Origin: Metopolophium dirhodum
Lineage: Eukaryota > Arthropoda > Insecta > Hemiptera > Aphididae
Assembly (NCBI RefSeq): GCF_019925205.1
Contig: NC_083561.1
Coordinates: forward strand, 23,621,217-23,685,216
DNA: 64,000 bases
Direction of reading: 5' to 3'
Both the position numbers and the translations under genes were made by a program. Under the pieces are notes generated by a model. That model searched no databases. It was given only the letters and a program-made list of their open reading frames with translations, and was not told where the DNA came from. Numbering within the stretch: the first letter of the stretch is position 1; the number at the start of each line of letters is the position of its first letter. Positions 1 to 12,982 of this stretch are shown here, one piece after another.

Positions 1-56
1 AGTATTGACGATTGATTAAAAAAAAAAAATTTCATTTCATTTTTAGCTGTATAAAC

Positions 57-389
57 TCATGTGAGAAATGTTGTCGAAACAAAGGCGAGCGATGTAGGCA
101 ATATGTATACAATTTCACCATGATGAAACGCCGTTAAAAATGAGGCATAGACAAAATGTTTACATAAATTTAACTCGCTGGATTTATTGATCCATTCACT
201 GTACGTTTGATATTTATATTTTAAATGTTCATGTTTCCAATTCGGTTTAACCATGATACCTAAATATAATTTAACGTAAATTAAAACTTGATCGGTATTG
301 TATTTTGAATAATGTTTTAAATTCGGCTTATTGTTTGACAACTCGCACAGCGTAAGAATTACATCTTGCGTTTTAATAATATCGTACAC
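57..389 (-). CDS. Hypothetical protein-like frame (no ATG at its 5' end)
   Basis: An open frame of about 110 codons runs leftwards to a TGA at 59-57. The frame stays open upstream to a TAG at 458-456, but no ATG occurs before an internal Met about 45 residues into the listed frame; the codon at 389-387 is GTG. The translation is balanced rather than low-complexity, with a Lys/Tyr-rich start (KHYSKYNTDQV) and a hydrophobic C-terminus (HHGEIVYILPTSLAF). This could be the 3' coding exon of a gene whose other exons lie to the right, or a decayed domesticated gene. I do not recognise the family. An acceptor-like TTTTGTAG lies near the 5' limit of the frame. Confidence 0.3.
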   Translation of the reverse strand: MYDIIKTQDVILTLCELSNNKPNLKHYSKYNTDQVLIYVKLYLGIMVKPNWKHEHLKYKYQTYSEWINKSSELNLCKHFVYASFLTAFHHGEIVYILPTSLAFVSTTFLT

Positions 390-900
390 GCACGAAATAA
401 TGATAAAAACAAATAATTCCCGTTGTGTACTATATTTATATAGTATAACTATTAACTACAAAATAACACTGTTTTATACGTCGCTAATGGCAACACATTA
501 TAATATATACTATTGCTCGAAAGTATTTCAAAATAATTCGTATTATAACATATTTTTATGCACCGTATCATATTTCAATGTATTTTTATTTATTTTATTG
601 GCAGTGCTTAAAATTTACGGACGTTAATAATACCGATAAATATTGGTTCAAACATAAAACGAACTCGTAAAATAATCCAAAACTATTTCCATTTTCAGTT
701 CGACTGCACGACGTCATATACCAATGTCATAGTGTCATACCAATTTTAAACAAACAATCTGAAACACAACTGAAAATGGAAACACAGTCTTGGCAATATA
801 GGTGTCGACGACCGTGGTGACTAGTAGATGCCTTATACCTCCATACACCATGATATGGATAATGTATACATAATATTAATATATTATTATTATACACGAC
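390..900. other. AT-rich stretch, no gene seen
   Basis: AT-rich DNA without a supportable gene. It contains only the short inverted repeat listed at 686-782. Confidence 0.5.
686..782. repeat. Short inverted repeat with 15-bp perfect arms
   Basis: TTTCCATTTTCAGTT at 686-700 is matched perfectly by AACTGAAAATGGAAA at 768-782, leaving a 67-bp loop. It may be a tiny MITE or hairpin; no target duplication is evident. Confidence 0.5.
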
Positions 901-1339
901 GGATCAGCAACCCTCCGTCGAAATATCTAGCGACATCTGGGGCAAAACCGAGGCGTAAAAAGCAGGGCGTTTGAAATGACTATCGCGACGGACCCTACCG
1001 AAAACAACGATTTGTCGCGGAAACAATAATATTATTATTTACGCAATTGACCGACTCGAGTCCACGGCGATTGTGTTATTCGTCATTATCAATAATAATA
1101 ATAATACGTGATCATAATAACAATATAATATTATCGTCATTCGGTGAGATGCGTCCCGACGGCCGTAGTGTTGCCATCGATATAATAATATTATATTATG
1201 GGCACACACGACACACAGAGAGAAGTCCGGGAGAACGATAATGTTTTGTCCGGGCGATTACAGCCGAATGTTGTCAAATATTGCAGGATCAGTCCGCAGA
1301 ACGTGCTGCGAGGAGTGGGTTCGTGGTCCACCCGCCGAT

Positions 1340-1377
<38 letters not shown>

Positions 1378-1650
1378 GGTTTACACGCGCGACCCGGCGG
1401 GGCATTGATTTTTCGGTGGATTTCGGGTCACAGATGTGTAAAGCCGCCCGGCGTTTCGTCGCTTTTCCGCGAGGAGAGGAAACGTTGGAGAACACCGCCC
1501 CTTCACCCCCGTCCCGCGGAAAAAGTCTTTTCCGGGAATTTACCTGCGCGGCGCAAGTCTGCAGCCGTAGTTTTTCTTCCGCTGCTCCCAGTTCACTTTC
1601 GCCGTACAAAAAATATTGTTGCAATAATAACATATTATACTATACTATAA
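900..1650. other. CpG-richer islet with TA microsatellite
   Basis: Locally GC- and CpG-rich against the background, with a (TA)n run at about 1342-1372. Overlapping open frames here on both strands run through the TA array as Ile-Tyr repeats and are best read as chance frames. A promoter or 5'-UTR role is possible but unproven. Confidence 0.35.
1342..1372. repeat. (TA)n microsatellite
   Basis: About 15 uninterrupted TA dinucleotides. Confidence 0.9.
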
Positions 1651-2850
1651 TATATACAATCAACATAAAATTATTATTACAATTGCCGACGGGTGTCGGC
1701 TTTGACTATAATACCTTATTTGACATTGGTATATATATATGTTATAAGTGTACATACTATATATTATGTACAAAATATGTCCGTAGCGTAACTATTTGAG
1801 AGATTATATTTAAATGGTGTGCAGTCGTGCAGCAGTGGACCGTAGACACGTATTGTTGACATTTTTGTATTCTCTTATAAAAATTAGGTACAATAATTTG
1901 TAGTAAAAATATTTTTGTTTTATGGCGCAGGCCGTTTCGACTAAATAATCCCACCACCCCGAATTATTTGAAGGTAATTACTCAAATTAAAAGAAAAGAA
2001 TTTGATTTGCTGAAAATGGGAGGTATGAGCTTAGTGTAAAAATAGGGAGCTCTCATACAAATCCGCATTATGGATCATTTAGGTCCCGGGACACCAACCA
2101 TACACATTTGGTGGTCCTCATCTCAACTTTAACTTAAAAAATTGTATCACTACATTTTAACGACTGTATAATACAATTGTATAATTTTGTATTATATCAC
2201 CACGTACAATCATAAATAATAAAGACCGTCATCTCTGTGTACAATGTTGTTAACAACTCTCATTTTATATAAACTTCATTATATTGTTATCAATTATTAG
2301 AATATCAATTTTATATTTATTATAATTTAGTAATTTGTCTTGGTATAAAATTAAGAACATTATAATTTTATAATTACTACTTAGTTCTTACTAAAATTAT
2401 TTTATTTTTTTAAAACGGTTTTGAACGCAAATATTTCTATGATAAATATGGATTATGGGCCACAAAAATCGATGGTGTCTGGGGCCGTGCCCCCTTAATC
2501 CAGTCTTGCTCTCATATTTTACTATTACAAAATAGCGGTACAAATATAATAATAATAATTGTAAAAGCTACCGGTCTTAATTTACGAACCCGCTCTGCAG
2601 AATAAGGTTCGTATAAGGTCTATGATAACAATATACTTAAGTGTTATATGTATTATGTATTATAATATTTTACGCGTTCATCAATACTGACGTATGATGT
2701 CACCGCATAGTAACTGATAAGTGAAAGCTCGTATACCGTGTAACAAAAAAGGTATCTTATGAATTTCACAAATAGACCCGCAGTCTAAAGACACATTAAT
2801 TTCCAAAAAAGTATCCATTGCGAAGTCTCCCAAATACGAATCTATGTTGT
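1651..2850. other. AT-rich stretch with weak inverted hAT-like ends
   Basis: No gene seen. GGACACCAACCA near 2090 and its imperfect reverse complement in TGGTGTCTGGGGCC near 2475 could be the eroded ends of a hAT-type element, because the right end (CCCCCTTAATCCAG) resembles the terminus found at 31,869-32,411. No target duplication was found, so this stays tentative. Confidence 0.25.
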
Positions 2851-3560
2851 AGTTGAAGTACGGGGATCACTGAAAACGTCGGTCCCGGATCGTAAAAACT
2901 TCGAGAGGTATGCCACCGACGAAGGCAACAATAACTATTATATACATACCTATCTATAATGCTGCTATTATATTATATTGTGCTATTATTATAGTGTATG
3001 ATAATAAATAATATTACACGATACACACGTCCAGATTCCAAGGATCCACCACAGCTACTTACCCGCCCCTATACTCGACCACCTCAGCATGGGAGCGACA
3101 TAACTTTCGAACGACCGTCGACGGGGCGCGGGGAGGTTGTTCGGTGGCATAGGTACCGTAAGTGCGTGCGAGCGTTTATATAGGGCAACGGGCGAACCTA
3201 TATGTCCCTATGTATAGGTACTCAGCGAGAGGTAACAACCCCCCCCCCCCCACCCAAAACAACGGGTTGGCGAGAACGGAAGTTACCCCCACTCAAAACG
3301 CCCTTTTCGTGTGACTGCAGCCACCTCTGCCGTCGCCGACAACGCCAACGTCACCGCCGCCACCACCACGCTCCCATTCTCGTTAGCATAAACCTCCGCC
3401 AAAAATCCACCACCGTCCACAGCCACCTCCAAGCGAGCGGGTCTACAAAACGCTTACCTCCCGCGTATCTCGCATCTATGGATAGGTAGGTATGACGTAT
3501 ATGGCCATACGAACAAATTAAAAACCATCATCTGACGCTCGCCGCCGCTGCTGTTCCCGC
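2850..3560. other. CpG-rich islet, possible promoter region
   Basis: GC-rich stretch with a poly(C) run at 3239-3251. A TATA-like box on the minus strand and a GTAAGT-type donor on minus near 3053 suggest regulatory or 5'-UTR sequence of a minus-strand transcript. No convincing coding frame is visible. Confidence 0.3.
3175..3183 (-). promoter_or_regulatory. TATA-box-like CTATATAAA
   Basis: Read on the minus strand, CTATATAAA sits in a CpG-rich setting and is followed about 120 nt downstream by a consensus splice donor (GCGG|GTAAGT). This fits a core promoter plus first exon on minus, but no product can be named. Confidence 0.2.
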
Positions 3561-3625
3561 GATTGTCACAGGCGCGCCTCGGCGACGACGGCGGCGCACT
3601 GCCTTCCCCGCGTGAAAACGGGTCG

Positions 3626-3745
3626 ATGGCGCGCGAAACGACGCCCGCCGCGACCGAGCCCGAGTCCTCTCGCAAAAAACCACCACCCCCCCCCCCCCCT
3701 TTAGTCGAAAAAATGGCGCGTGTACCACCATCGCCGACGCTTCAC
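3626..3745 (+). CDS. Candidate first coding exon, proline-rich
   Basis: An ATG at 3626 (context GTCGATGG) opens a 40-codon frame beginning MARETTPAATEPESS. It then has a Lys-Lys plus polyproline tract encoded by a C14 run at 3686-3699, and ends PPSPTLH at a good donor, CAC|GTAAGA, with GT at 3746. The frame is open from 3536, after a TGA. The base composition is much more GC-rich than the flanks. Polyproline coded by a homopolymer is length-unstable, so the frame past the C-run is uncertain. No family is recognisable; this is an exon prediction from start, composition and donor only. Confidence 0.25.
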
Positions 3746-3759
3746 GTAAGATAAAATAA

Positions 3760-6170
3760 TATGATATTATAATATAATATCTTTTAGCGATGCGTTACCC
3801 GTTCGCGCACACCCCCTCCAAAATATGTTGCCGTCAGCAAATGAGCGCATGGTATGTAGGTACCTATAATATTATAAGGTATATTATGTATAAGTAATAA
3901 TGTATTGTTAATAATAATAAAAAAAATTATTGTCCCAATAATGATCGAGTTTCCGGGGATAAACTTCGGCTAGTTCCCATATACAATGATATTATAAAAT
4001 TAATATATTGTATTACGTATCACAATTAAAATTTATTATTAAATTAAATTTTTGTCAACTTCATGTGGGAGACAGGTATAGAAAAAAATCATGAACATTT
4101 GATCATAGACCTAAATATAGCAAACGGAGTAGCTGACACATCATATATAGGTATTTAAGTTACTGTGGTAAAATAATTATAATACTTTATTATGATCGGA
4201 TCATATTTTTCGTTTACCAAATTTTCTAAGAGAAAGACAACAACTACTCTCATCATGTGTGTATAATGTATATATTTCAAAATATTAGAAAATAAAATAA
4301 TATTTACTTAGAATATTTAATTGTCATAGTTTTTTTTGATTTGAGGGGGGGGGGGCGGTTAATGCATTGTAACATGCTACCACAATATGTAAATATATTA
4401 CATATAATAATACTATACATATTTTTAATTTTAATAAAATTTCATGAAAATTGCCTATATAGAACCCCGTAAAAATCATAACTATACTGTCCAATCGCCT
4501 TCTAAAAATATTTTTAACTTATTTCATCAATACACCGGAGAGACTTAAATTATTTCATTATACATTCATTAACTAATTACCAATAAAATATTGTTAAACT
4601 ATTTTTAATGTTGATTATTTTTTACATAATAAACATATTATTATGTATGTTTTATACAAACACACTTATTTTCCAGCTCATAGACGTTCAAGTGCGCAGT
4701 CAACATTTTAAAAATAATACAAATTTATCAAATTGAATATGATATTAATTAATGATTTCACAATCCATTTTATCTGATTTAAAAATTTTAACATGGGCAT
4801 ATTTGATTTTGTATTATTAAAACATCATTACATTTCTATAGGCTTAATGTAAATACTGAAAAAACCTTACACACCCAAAGAGAAAACCATAACCGGCATA
4901 ACCACCCACCATTGATTTTGGCAGGAAATAGAAACCAAACCAAGAAGAACCAGATCTAGAACCCGAACATTTTTAAAATATTAGGAACCGGAATCTAACG
5001 TCCTAACCGTTCCAAAATAGGAAACCATATTATTTCTAAGTGAAATATGTGGGGTTTTGCAATCGTTATTAAGTTGGATTTTACCTCTATAATAATTTAT
5101 TCAGGTATACTAGGAGTGTTTCGATAAACTAATATTAATTTTGTTTCGCCGTTTATTTGTCATGAAATCATAAAATTTAAATAACTATTCATATTTTATT
5201 TTGAAAAACCTTTTTACAAAAGTACAATTTATTAATGCTAAATAACTGTCGCAGAGGTAGCTTACGAAACTGTCAATATCTATGTGGAACCCGTGAATAC
5301 ATTATTATATATTTATATATAAACACCTTGCTGAATATCCCGGCTTCACCCTTGCCCAGTTATTTTTATGACAAATCCTATAAACGCTGTATAGGTGTAT
5401 CTCGGTTTGAGTGTATCTCAGTTTTAGCGTACCTCGCAGTTCACGAATAAATCGGCGTCGGGCTTACCTAGTTTTGTGAAATAATTCGTCAAATTAAATT
5501 GAGTAGTTTTTGAATATGTAAGCTACACGCATTTGGTTTTAAGATAATTATAGTATTTTTATTTGAAGCCATAAACGTGACATTTTGATGCACGCTTGTG
5601 TACCTGCATTGCCCGAGTTACCATGGCTGAGCAATGGCAACCATTTATATGGGTACAAAAAAAAAAAGTTTCAATTTCCACCGTGAATCTCAAGATCCCA
5701 GTTTAAACAACTCTTAAAATTCGAATATCGAAAAATCCTTTTTATTATATTATCTAGATCATTAGAGGAATCACTATTCCAAATTTCAAGTTCGTGCATT
5801 TTGCAGTTTTGGAGAATGAATGAGTGAGTGGTTTTTGGTTTATACATAGATAGGTTTATATTATAGATGTGACTGATGTGCGTCTTACCTGTGAAATTAT
5901 TTTTATATCTTGTCATTGGTAAACAGGCGATGCGTTTCGTTAGTTTGGAGCTGGTGATGTGGTTTACAAATTACAGACTTGAGTCTACCTATGTGACCCG
6001 TTTCACCGGAGCTTATTCACACAGCACAACACTAATATCCGCACTCGCGTAAGTCGACAAGAAAACGGTTTGCCTGAAAATCGGATGTGGAGAAAACAGA
6101 TGTCAAGGACCATTATCCTAAGTCTGACAGTTACCTTTTACCACCCGTCTGGCCGCCTGCGAGTACTGTA
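3760..6170. other. AT-rich, no gene seen
   Basis: Mostly AT-rich spacer. A possible acceptor (TTATTTTCCAG|CTC) ends near 4675 and is followed by 19 open codons (LIDVQVRSQHF...) to a TGA, too short to call. A poly(G) run lies at about 4346-4355. Confidence 0.4.
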
Positions 6171-6179
6171 TAATATGAT

Positions 6180-6573
6180 CAGTGCTCGGATTAGATAAGT
6201 ACTTTTTTTATCTAGATAAAGATAAAGATAAATACTTTTTTTTATCTAGATAAAAAAAAGATTCAATTATTTTTTAAATGGTTTTAAATTTAGGTATATT
6301 TTAGTTGGGCACTAGGAACATAATAAAATAATAATATAATTACATTATTTATAAACCATAAACTTTGTTTGAGAATCTGTATAAATATTTAAAAATGCGT
6401 TTGTACAATTTCGCGATTTTTATAAATAATAATTGTATCTAGATAAATGTACTTAGATTAGTAAAAAAATTATCTAAGATGAACGTTTAGATATCTTGGA
6501 ACTATTTATCTAGATAAGATAAAAGATGAACAAATAATTATTTAGATATTCATCTAGATAAGTCCGAACACTG
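6180..6573. mobile_element. hAT-type MITE with perfect 8-bp TSD
   Basis: The left end CAGTGCTCGGATTAGATAAG pairs with the reverse complement of the right end, CAGTGTTCGGACTTATCTAG. Both are flanked by the same 8-bp AATATGAT (6172-6179 and 6574-6581). The interior is non-coding and rich in TATCTAGATAA palindromes near both ends. CAGTG-type ends and 8-bp duplications define the hAT superfamily, so this is a non-autonomous 394-bp element. Confidence 0.9.
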
Positions 6574-6581
6574 AATATGAT

Positions 6582-9500
6582 ATCGTCAGTGTGTGGTCGA
6601 CGAAGTATATAAATTCACTGGATTTTGATTATGGACGTGTTCACATGTGTCCCGTCCCAAAAAATTGGCCTAAGGTAAAATATATTAAGATGGAAATATT
6701 GTAAGTAGCACCAATAGGCAATAACTGTCACTATTTGTTTTTTTTGTGGTGAAGTAGGACTGAGAATAAATTATTACAAATACTATGCGTTTCCAGAACA
6801 TATATGATACGGCTATGATGAATCCAATTAAACGCTTTTCAAAAACCAGTATAAATCTATTTGACTTGAAATCTTTCAAGATTAATAATATGTAAGACGC
6901 GAAAGAAAAGTTACTATAGTAACAGTGGATTTAACTGGATTATAACCATGCTGGTTAGTTAGCTAGTATGTGGTTAATCTCTTAATGTATAAATAGACGA
7001 TGGAATCATACAACTTAGCGTGATAAAAGAGAATGTACATGGGTCTATAATTTAGTATTATACATGAGTGAAGTGTTTTCGATAACGGTAGATAAATAAT
7101 TTCATACAAATAGTGCCTAAATGGTTATGGATTGGACCTACAAGAGAGTATCGCAGTTAAAAAAGCAAGTGAGTTGAAAACCAAAATATCGTTGGAGTCA
7201 TTAGATAAGTTGTTTTTTTTTTAAAAAAGAGTTATAAGAGTGAGAGGATCCGCCATAGTAAAAGAACCGTTATAAGGAAGTTTATAGAGGCAAATTATCA
7301 TTGAAGGTAGAGGAAAATTATCTAGAGAAAAGTTTGGCATAATATATGGGAGTCAATCCATTCGTTGTTGAGACATAAAAAGTGATGAGTTGGCATAACA
7401 TTTTAGTTAATTTTTAATAGAAAGATGGATTGGAAAAAAGCATACACTTATTGGTTGCATCAGTGTAGGAATTATTATCAGACTTGTAAAATGCTTACAC
7501 TTCGGAGCTCGGAGAAAAATAATAATCAGCAGCAAATATATATCATTCAAATTAATTTTTTTATGGACAATACAATTTTGAGCGTAGGAAATAGGGATAA
7601 TAATAAGATTGATATAATATTTTCACTTCTAAATATTATTTTACAGACGACTAAAACTTGAAAATAGAGTAATAAGTGTTCAGGAGTATTATAGATATTT
7701 ATTGTAAATTTAGTACCTATAGGTATACTATATGACTGTAGACATATAAGTACCCTGTATTGTAACTCTTGCAAATATGTGGTTCACAAAATATTTATCA
7801 AGGTAAAAATAAGGTTTTTAAAAAGTTTAAGATCATTTTGGTTTGTACAGTAAATGTATATATACTGCAATATATATATGTATATTGTATACCTACATGT
7901 ACTTGAACTAGCTGAAACCTTTTAAAAGAAACACTTTATGACTATATGATACAATCATTATTCATTGTTTATACCTACATTAAGCTTCCTACATTTAAAA
8001 GTACAGGCTTTGAAGAAGAAACGGATCTCTTTTATCAAAATAAATTGTATATCCCTTGTTCTTTGAAAATGATACGAGATAAGGTTTTAATCTCACCCGT
8101 TGGCTGAAAATCAAAAATAATATATTATACAATATATAATATTTTTAATATTTGTTAAAAGAAAATAATTACTGTTCATTGTATATTAACTGTTTTAATA
8201 ATGACTCAATAATCTTAGTCTTATAGTTGATTGTTAAACGGAGCGTATACGACATACATTAATTATCAAGTGGAACACACCACACAGATCCGTAATTTTT
8301 GTCAGCATTATTGGACAATGTATATCACTATTACTTCAGTAAATTAACCGACATAAAAAACTAAATAGAATGTCATAAAATGAGCAGTATTACGTTTTAT
8401 ATAGGTGTCCTTATAGTAATAACCCAACATCGATTTAGAATAATATGTAGCAAAAACTACATTGAATTTGGTTTTTAAATTACTTTTATAATTACATTAG
8501 ATCTATATTGTATTTTTAGGTAATTTTAATGCGTGGGATTTTGAAATATGATCATACTAAAAAATGTATGAATCGATTCTACATTATTATCATACAATAA
8601 AAATATGTAATACCTACTCGTAATTATAAATCCTATTTTTTTTTTCGGGGGAATATCATTTTATTGTTCTGTATAAATATATAATTAGTGTACCGTTGAA
8701 TATTAAACACGTCTATTTTTATTTAATCTCAATTAGAAATAATAATGTTACTCGGGATTATATTAAAAATTATTATTGTTATAATAACAACACTAGAAAT
8801 TTAGATTTTTAGTACTTACAATTTTTAGAAGTTTTACTTAATATTTATTAAACTCGAATAACTCGATATCGTACTCAGGACTAATAAATAAACTGCTTAA
8901 TATATTTAATTTTTAATGTTTTCATAATATTCTCATATAATGAGAAATAATGTTATATTTTCCCTACAATTTGAATTATACAGCGTCTGACTTACCTCCC
9001 TAATTAACATTCTGTATAATAAAATACCAATTGAAAATCCAAAAGTTTACTATACATAATATATAGATTATAGACCCACTAGCTGTTTCAGAATCATTTT
9101 TTGCATAGAATGGTTTATAACAGAATTTGAATTTAACGCATATATTACAGTGATCTAGTCAATTACGAGTACAATCAAACCCTATTATACTGCTGAATAG
9201 CAGAGGGACTTCTTCAATTATTTTTCTTATTTACGGTTCCAATGTGCGTATTTAAACACAAAATACGTTTAAAATAACATTTAGTTATAATTTATCAAAT
9301 ATAATATAACATTAGGTAATTCATTTTTATAAAAAATAAGTTATCTAATTATTTTTGTTTGATTTTATAAACGATATTTATTTCTTTTTTAATAAAATCA
9401 TTTTTATTATAGATACAGTTATGTATTACCTTCCAAAATTATACCGTAAAGGAAAATAAATTTGATTTGAATGCCTATACCTACGTGCTATTATAAACTA

Positions 9501-9970
9501 ATAACTGCATATTATATAATTTAATTATATGTAATATTAACTACATTGAAACTCTATCTATAATCTATCTATTAGTTTTTATTAAATTTTTTTTTTTCGA
9601 TTCCGAAATATGACCATTCACAAAGTTATGATGGTATTTGACGGTTTCCTTTTAAAAAGAAAACTAATATTAATCTTTAAATTGCAATGTAAAACTATAT
9701 ATATAGGTATTGACGATACGAGTTACTTAAAAAAATCGAGTAAACCGAGATCGATTGTACTAGTTTTAATTTAAAAATATAAAAACCATTTGTGTAATTG
9801 TGTAACATCAATATCAACATCATTCTTAATAAATGTGGTGTGTATAAATAGATAAAAAATTAAACATAATATATAAGTAAGACTTTTATCAGTTAATTAA
9901 AATTAAAAATGTATAGATACCTACCAGTATAAAAAAACTCAAGTTAACATTATTCATTATAATAATATAG
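6582..9970. other. AT-rich, no gene seen
   Basis: No supportable gene, RNA or clear repeat. Short frames around 6.7-7.7 kb lack coding character. Confidence 0.45.
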
Positions 9971-9977
9971 TACCACT

Positions 9978-10456
9978 CTATACAAAGTCGTTATTAGACC
10001 AGTTGTTCTGTGTGCATGCGAGACTTGGCCAACAACCAAAGGAGATGAAGAAAAAATAGCAATCCGAGAAAGAAGAATATATTGGGGAGGATATACGGGC
10101 CAAAAAAGAATAATGAAACCGGACAATATGAGATAAGAAGCAATATAGAATTACGACAACTATACAAAGATCCAGACATAAAAGCAGTACTGAGATATAG
10201 AAGGATCAAGGATCCAATATTTGGGTCACATACGGCGATCTAATAGTCTGACGAAAGCGGTACTAAAGTGAAAACCCAAAAGAAAAAGACCAATAGCCAG
10301 ACCAAAACAAAGGTGGATAGACAAAGTCGAAAAAGACCTAGTGGAAATTGGAATTCAGGATGGAGAAACAGTAGCACAGGATAGAGATGGAAGCAGGTAT
10401 GTGTTGCGGCAATGGGCCCCTTAATGGTCTTTAAGAAGCCGAAGAAGAAGAAGAAG
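9978..10456 (+). pseudogene. Non-LTR retrotransposon ORF2 C-terminal fragment
   Basis: A 5'-truncated, decayed reverse transcriptase-type ORF2. The first frame reads LYKVVIRPVVLCACETW, the conserved post-catalytic block of endonuclease/reverse-transcriptase ORF2 proteins. After a one-base shift it continues with YEIRSNIELRQLYKDPD. A further shift gives the basic block RPIARPKQRWIDKVEKDL and then VAQDRDG. In-frame TAA/TAG codons and at least two shifts make it non-functional. The 3' end is a (GAA)n tail at 10,440-10,456, typical of non-LTR elements with simple-repeat tails. The polymerase catalytic part is absent because the copy starts downstream of it. Confidence 0.85.
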
Positions 10457-11037
10457 AATAGTATAGTACAATAGTTGAAAATGTATAAAATAAATAGGTA
10501 CGAGGTAGGTACCTTCTTAGTTCTTGATAGTTGATTGTATAATATGTGTTCGAGTTAAATCGATTAACTGTACGGCATCAATATAATATACCAATGTGTT
10601 GTTTATGATAAATGTTTAAATATCCCATATGTGTATTTAGAGTCTAAACCAATGGGTTTGTGTATACGCGTGTTTAAATAACTTCAGTCATTCGCATGGC
10701 TATAATATTATATAAACAGGCTGTTTGGTTGTTATACTTTTTCCTATAATCACGCAAATTCCTTAGGTACCTATATTGAAATAATATATAGTCAATAATC
10801 GTGTAATATAAATACTGAAATACTAAGTAGAGGTGCGTTATGACGTTATGTTATGAGTAGTGTGTACTGGTAAAAATTACTCAACGCCATTTTCCAGTCC
10901 AAACATTGTAACATGTGCGGTGTACCTGTCATTTGTTTTTTGACCCGAACTTATACCAAATTGAAACTATGTAAAACAATATTATTTTCAAAAACATAAA
11001 ATATACTTTTCGGTATAATGAGTTATTCATGATAAAA
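10457..11037. other. AT-rich, no gene seen
   Basis: Spacer between the retrotransposon fragment and the hAT MITE; no coding or RNA signal. Confidence 0.45.
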
Positions 11038-11197
11038 CAGTGGTTCCCCAACCTCTTTTTTATTCTACGCCCCCCCCCCTTAAATTAGAGATTAGACGAC
11101 GTTTTTTTTGTGATACAAAATATAACTATATACAAAATATTATACAACTATAATGACTTATTTCTTATACATTCCCCCCTCGGGTTGTGAACCACTG
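11038..11197. mobile_element. Short hAT MITE with perfect 8-bp TSD
   Basis: CAGTGGTTCCCCAACC at the left end is mirrored by GGGTTGTGAACCACTG at the right. The same TGATAAAA flanks both sides (11,030-11,037 and 11,198-11,205). At 160 bp it is a very short non-autonomous hAT element, and its interior has a poly(C) run. Confidence 0.9.
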
Positions 11198-11205
11198 TGA
11201 TAAAA

Positions 11206-11977
11206 GATTCACCCTGAATGCATATTATGATGATATTATTGTATCACCGCTAATCCTGCAGATATCAAATAAGTATTATACATGTGTTTAAATCGACGTG
11301 CTTACAAATATTAGGTACATAGTAAATTCATAATATTTTAATATATTAGCTGACATCCAAGCGATACGCATCGTTATCGAACGAGCGGCGGACAGCTGAA
11401 AACCCGAAACAGATATTATACTGTGAATGTTATAATTATTCTCCACTGAACATTTTAAACGAAACACAATTGACCGAGACCGACGACGTCTCCGAATAAA
11501 TAAATTGTGACCCATCATCGTCATGACGATGTTCGTTAATTGAAACGCTGTACGCGATAACTAAATAATTCATTAGCACTCGCACAACAGACGAACATAA
11601 ATACGAATTCCTCAGTATTATGTACAAACTATTATATAGTGATATGACAATTTTTTTGTCATACAATTCATTAAAAATAATGCATGTAAGGACGTACTTT
11701 GTTCTTATTAAAACACCAGCTGTTTAGTATTGGGGTTTTCAAGTTTTTATAAACATACTTAAAAAAGTATTGTACCTACCTACTGTTGTATTGCATATGA
11801 GGTCTGCCTTGGTGTGATGCTCTTGTTTCATGATGCAAATATACAATACATTATTATAATACCTAATAATACATATGAATTATAACTTAATTTTTAAAAA
11901 AAAATCGTAAACAACACAAATGTTCATAATATACTGATGGCCAAGTTGTCGATGTATTTTTAGATCAATAATAATAA
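11206..11977. other. Spacer with a modest CpG-richer part
   Basis: A CpG-richer block at 11,340-11,560 has no convincing exon. The remainder is AT-rich. Confidence 0.4.
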
Positions 11978-12887
11978 AAAAAAAGGTGGGTAAGTGGATG
12001 TAGCTCTGCTGTACAGTAGGTGACAAGTGGGTCACTGTAATGGATAGTGTTAAAGTTGAATTCAATGATATAATATCATTGTATAAGAAAAACAATTCTG
12101 AGCGAAAACGGTCAGTTAGCATATGATATTACCAAGTATATTTGATGATATTATTGTGAATAAAGTAATTTATATATAACCTATTTACGTGGAGCCTTTT
12201 TTTAAATTTTCAATCCTTACTTATAAAAGTTGAACATTTTATAAATTTTTAACTACAAAATAATCATTAAATTTAAAATTTGATACATAATTATGTCAAA
12301 ATTTGAACTTTAAATGCTTATAAAAAAAATGTGCCTCTGTATTTTTAACCTAATATTGTAACAATATATCAGGAGCCTTGCATTAAATTTTCACGCTTTT
12401 TTACCCAACAAATAAAATTTTATTGATATTTATAGAAAAAAAAAACTAAAAAAAATGGAAACTGAAAATGTCCGTTAACAGCTCAAAATAAGTCAAAATA
12501 TTTGGAAAATGTTATAGTGTATAGAAAATGCTAATATAAACATTCAGTGACAATTTCATGTTCCTGCGGTCATTTCTTTTAGAGTTGCGCCAAAAACCAA
12601 AATCGATTTTCTTGAAAACAGATTTTGCGTAAAAATTTCCGTTTTTCCTTAATTTTTCTTTTGTTTTTCACGTCGCTTTTGATAACTACTGGGAAGTTTT
12701 TACTTTTAACCCCCCCTTCAAAGTGCCAACTAGATTCACTTTACTATCAGAAAAGTTACTGTTGTGGAAAATCCAAGCACTTTTACTGCCCTAAAAAGTG
12801 ATGACAGACACAAAAAAAAAAAAATAAAAAAAAATAATACACATCATTGTAAAATCAATATTTAATTCGCTTCGCTCAGAATCTAAA
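11978..12887 (-). mobile_element. Family A repeat, both ends present, reversed
   Basis: Read on minus, the copy starts with TTTTAGATTCTGAGCGAAGC at 12,887 and ends with the conserved block TACTGTACAGCAGAGC...CCCACC followed by a T-run at 11,978. The interior is non-coding and carries the family's conserved words, such as GAGCTGTT, TAAAAAAGCGTGAAAATTTAA and CACAT..TTTTTTATAAGC. It belongs to the abundant repeat described at 36,951-38,363 and is a shorter, single-module copy. The superfamily is not identified. Confidence 0.8.
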
Positions 12888-12982
12888 ATAATAATAATAC
12901 TTATTATTAAAATGATTATTATTCACATATAAATGTATATAAGGCATAGAATTAGGATCTAAATTACAATAATTATTGAAAT

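Noticed and set aside
1198..1799. Overlapping frames of 114-172 codons on both strands
   Set aside because: All are stitched through the (TA)n array and have no domain or coding composition.
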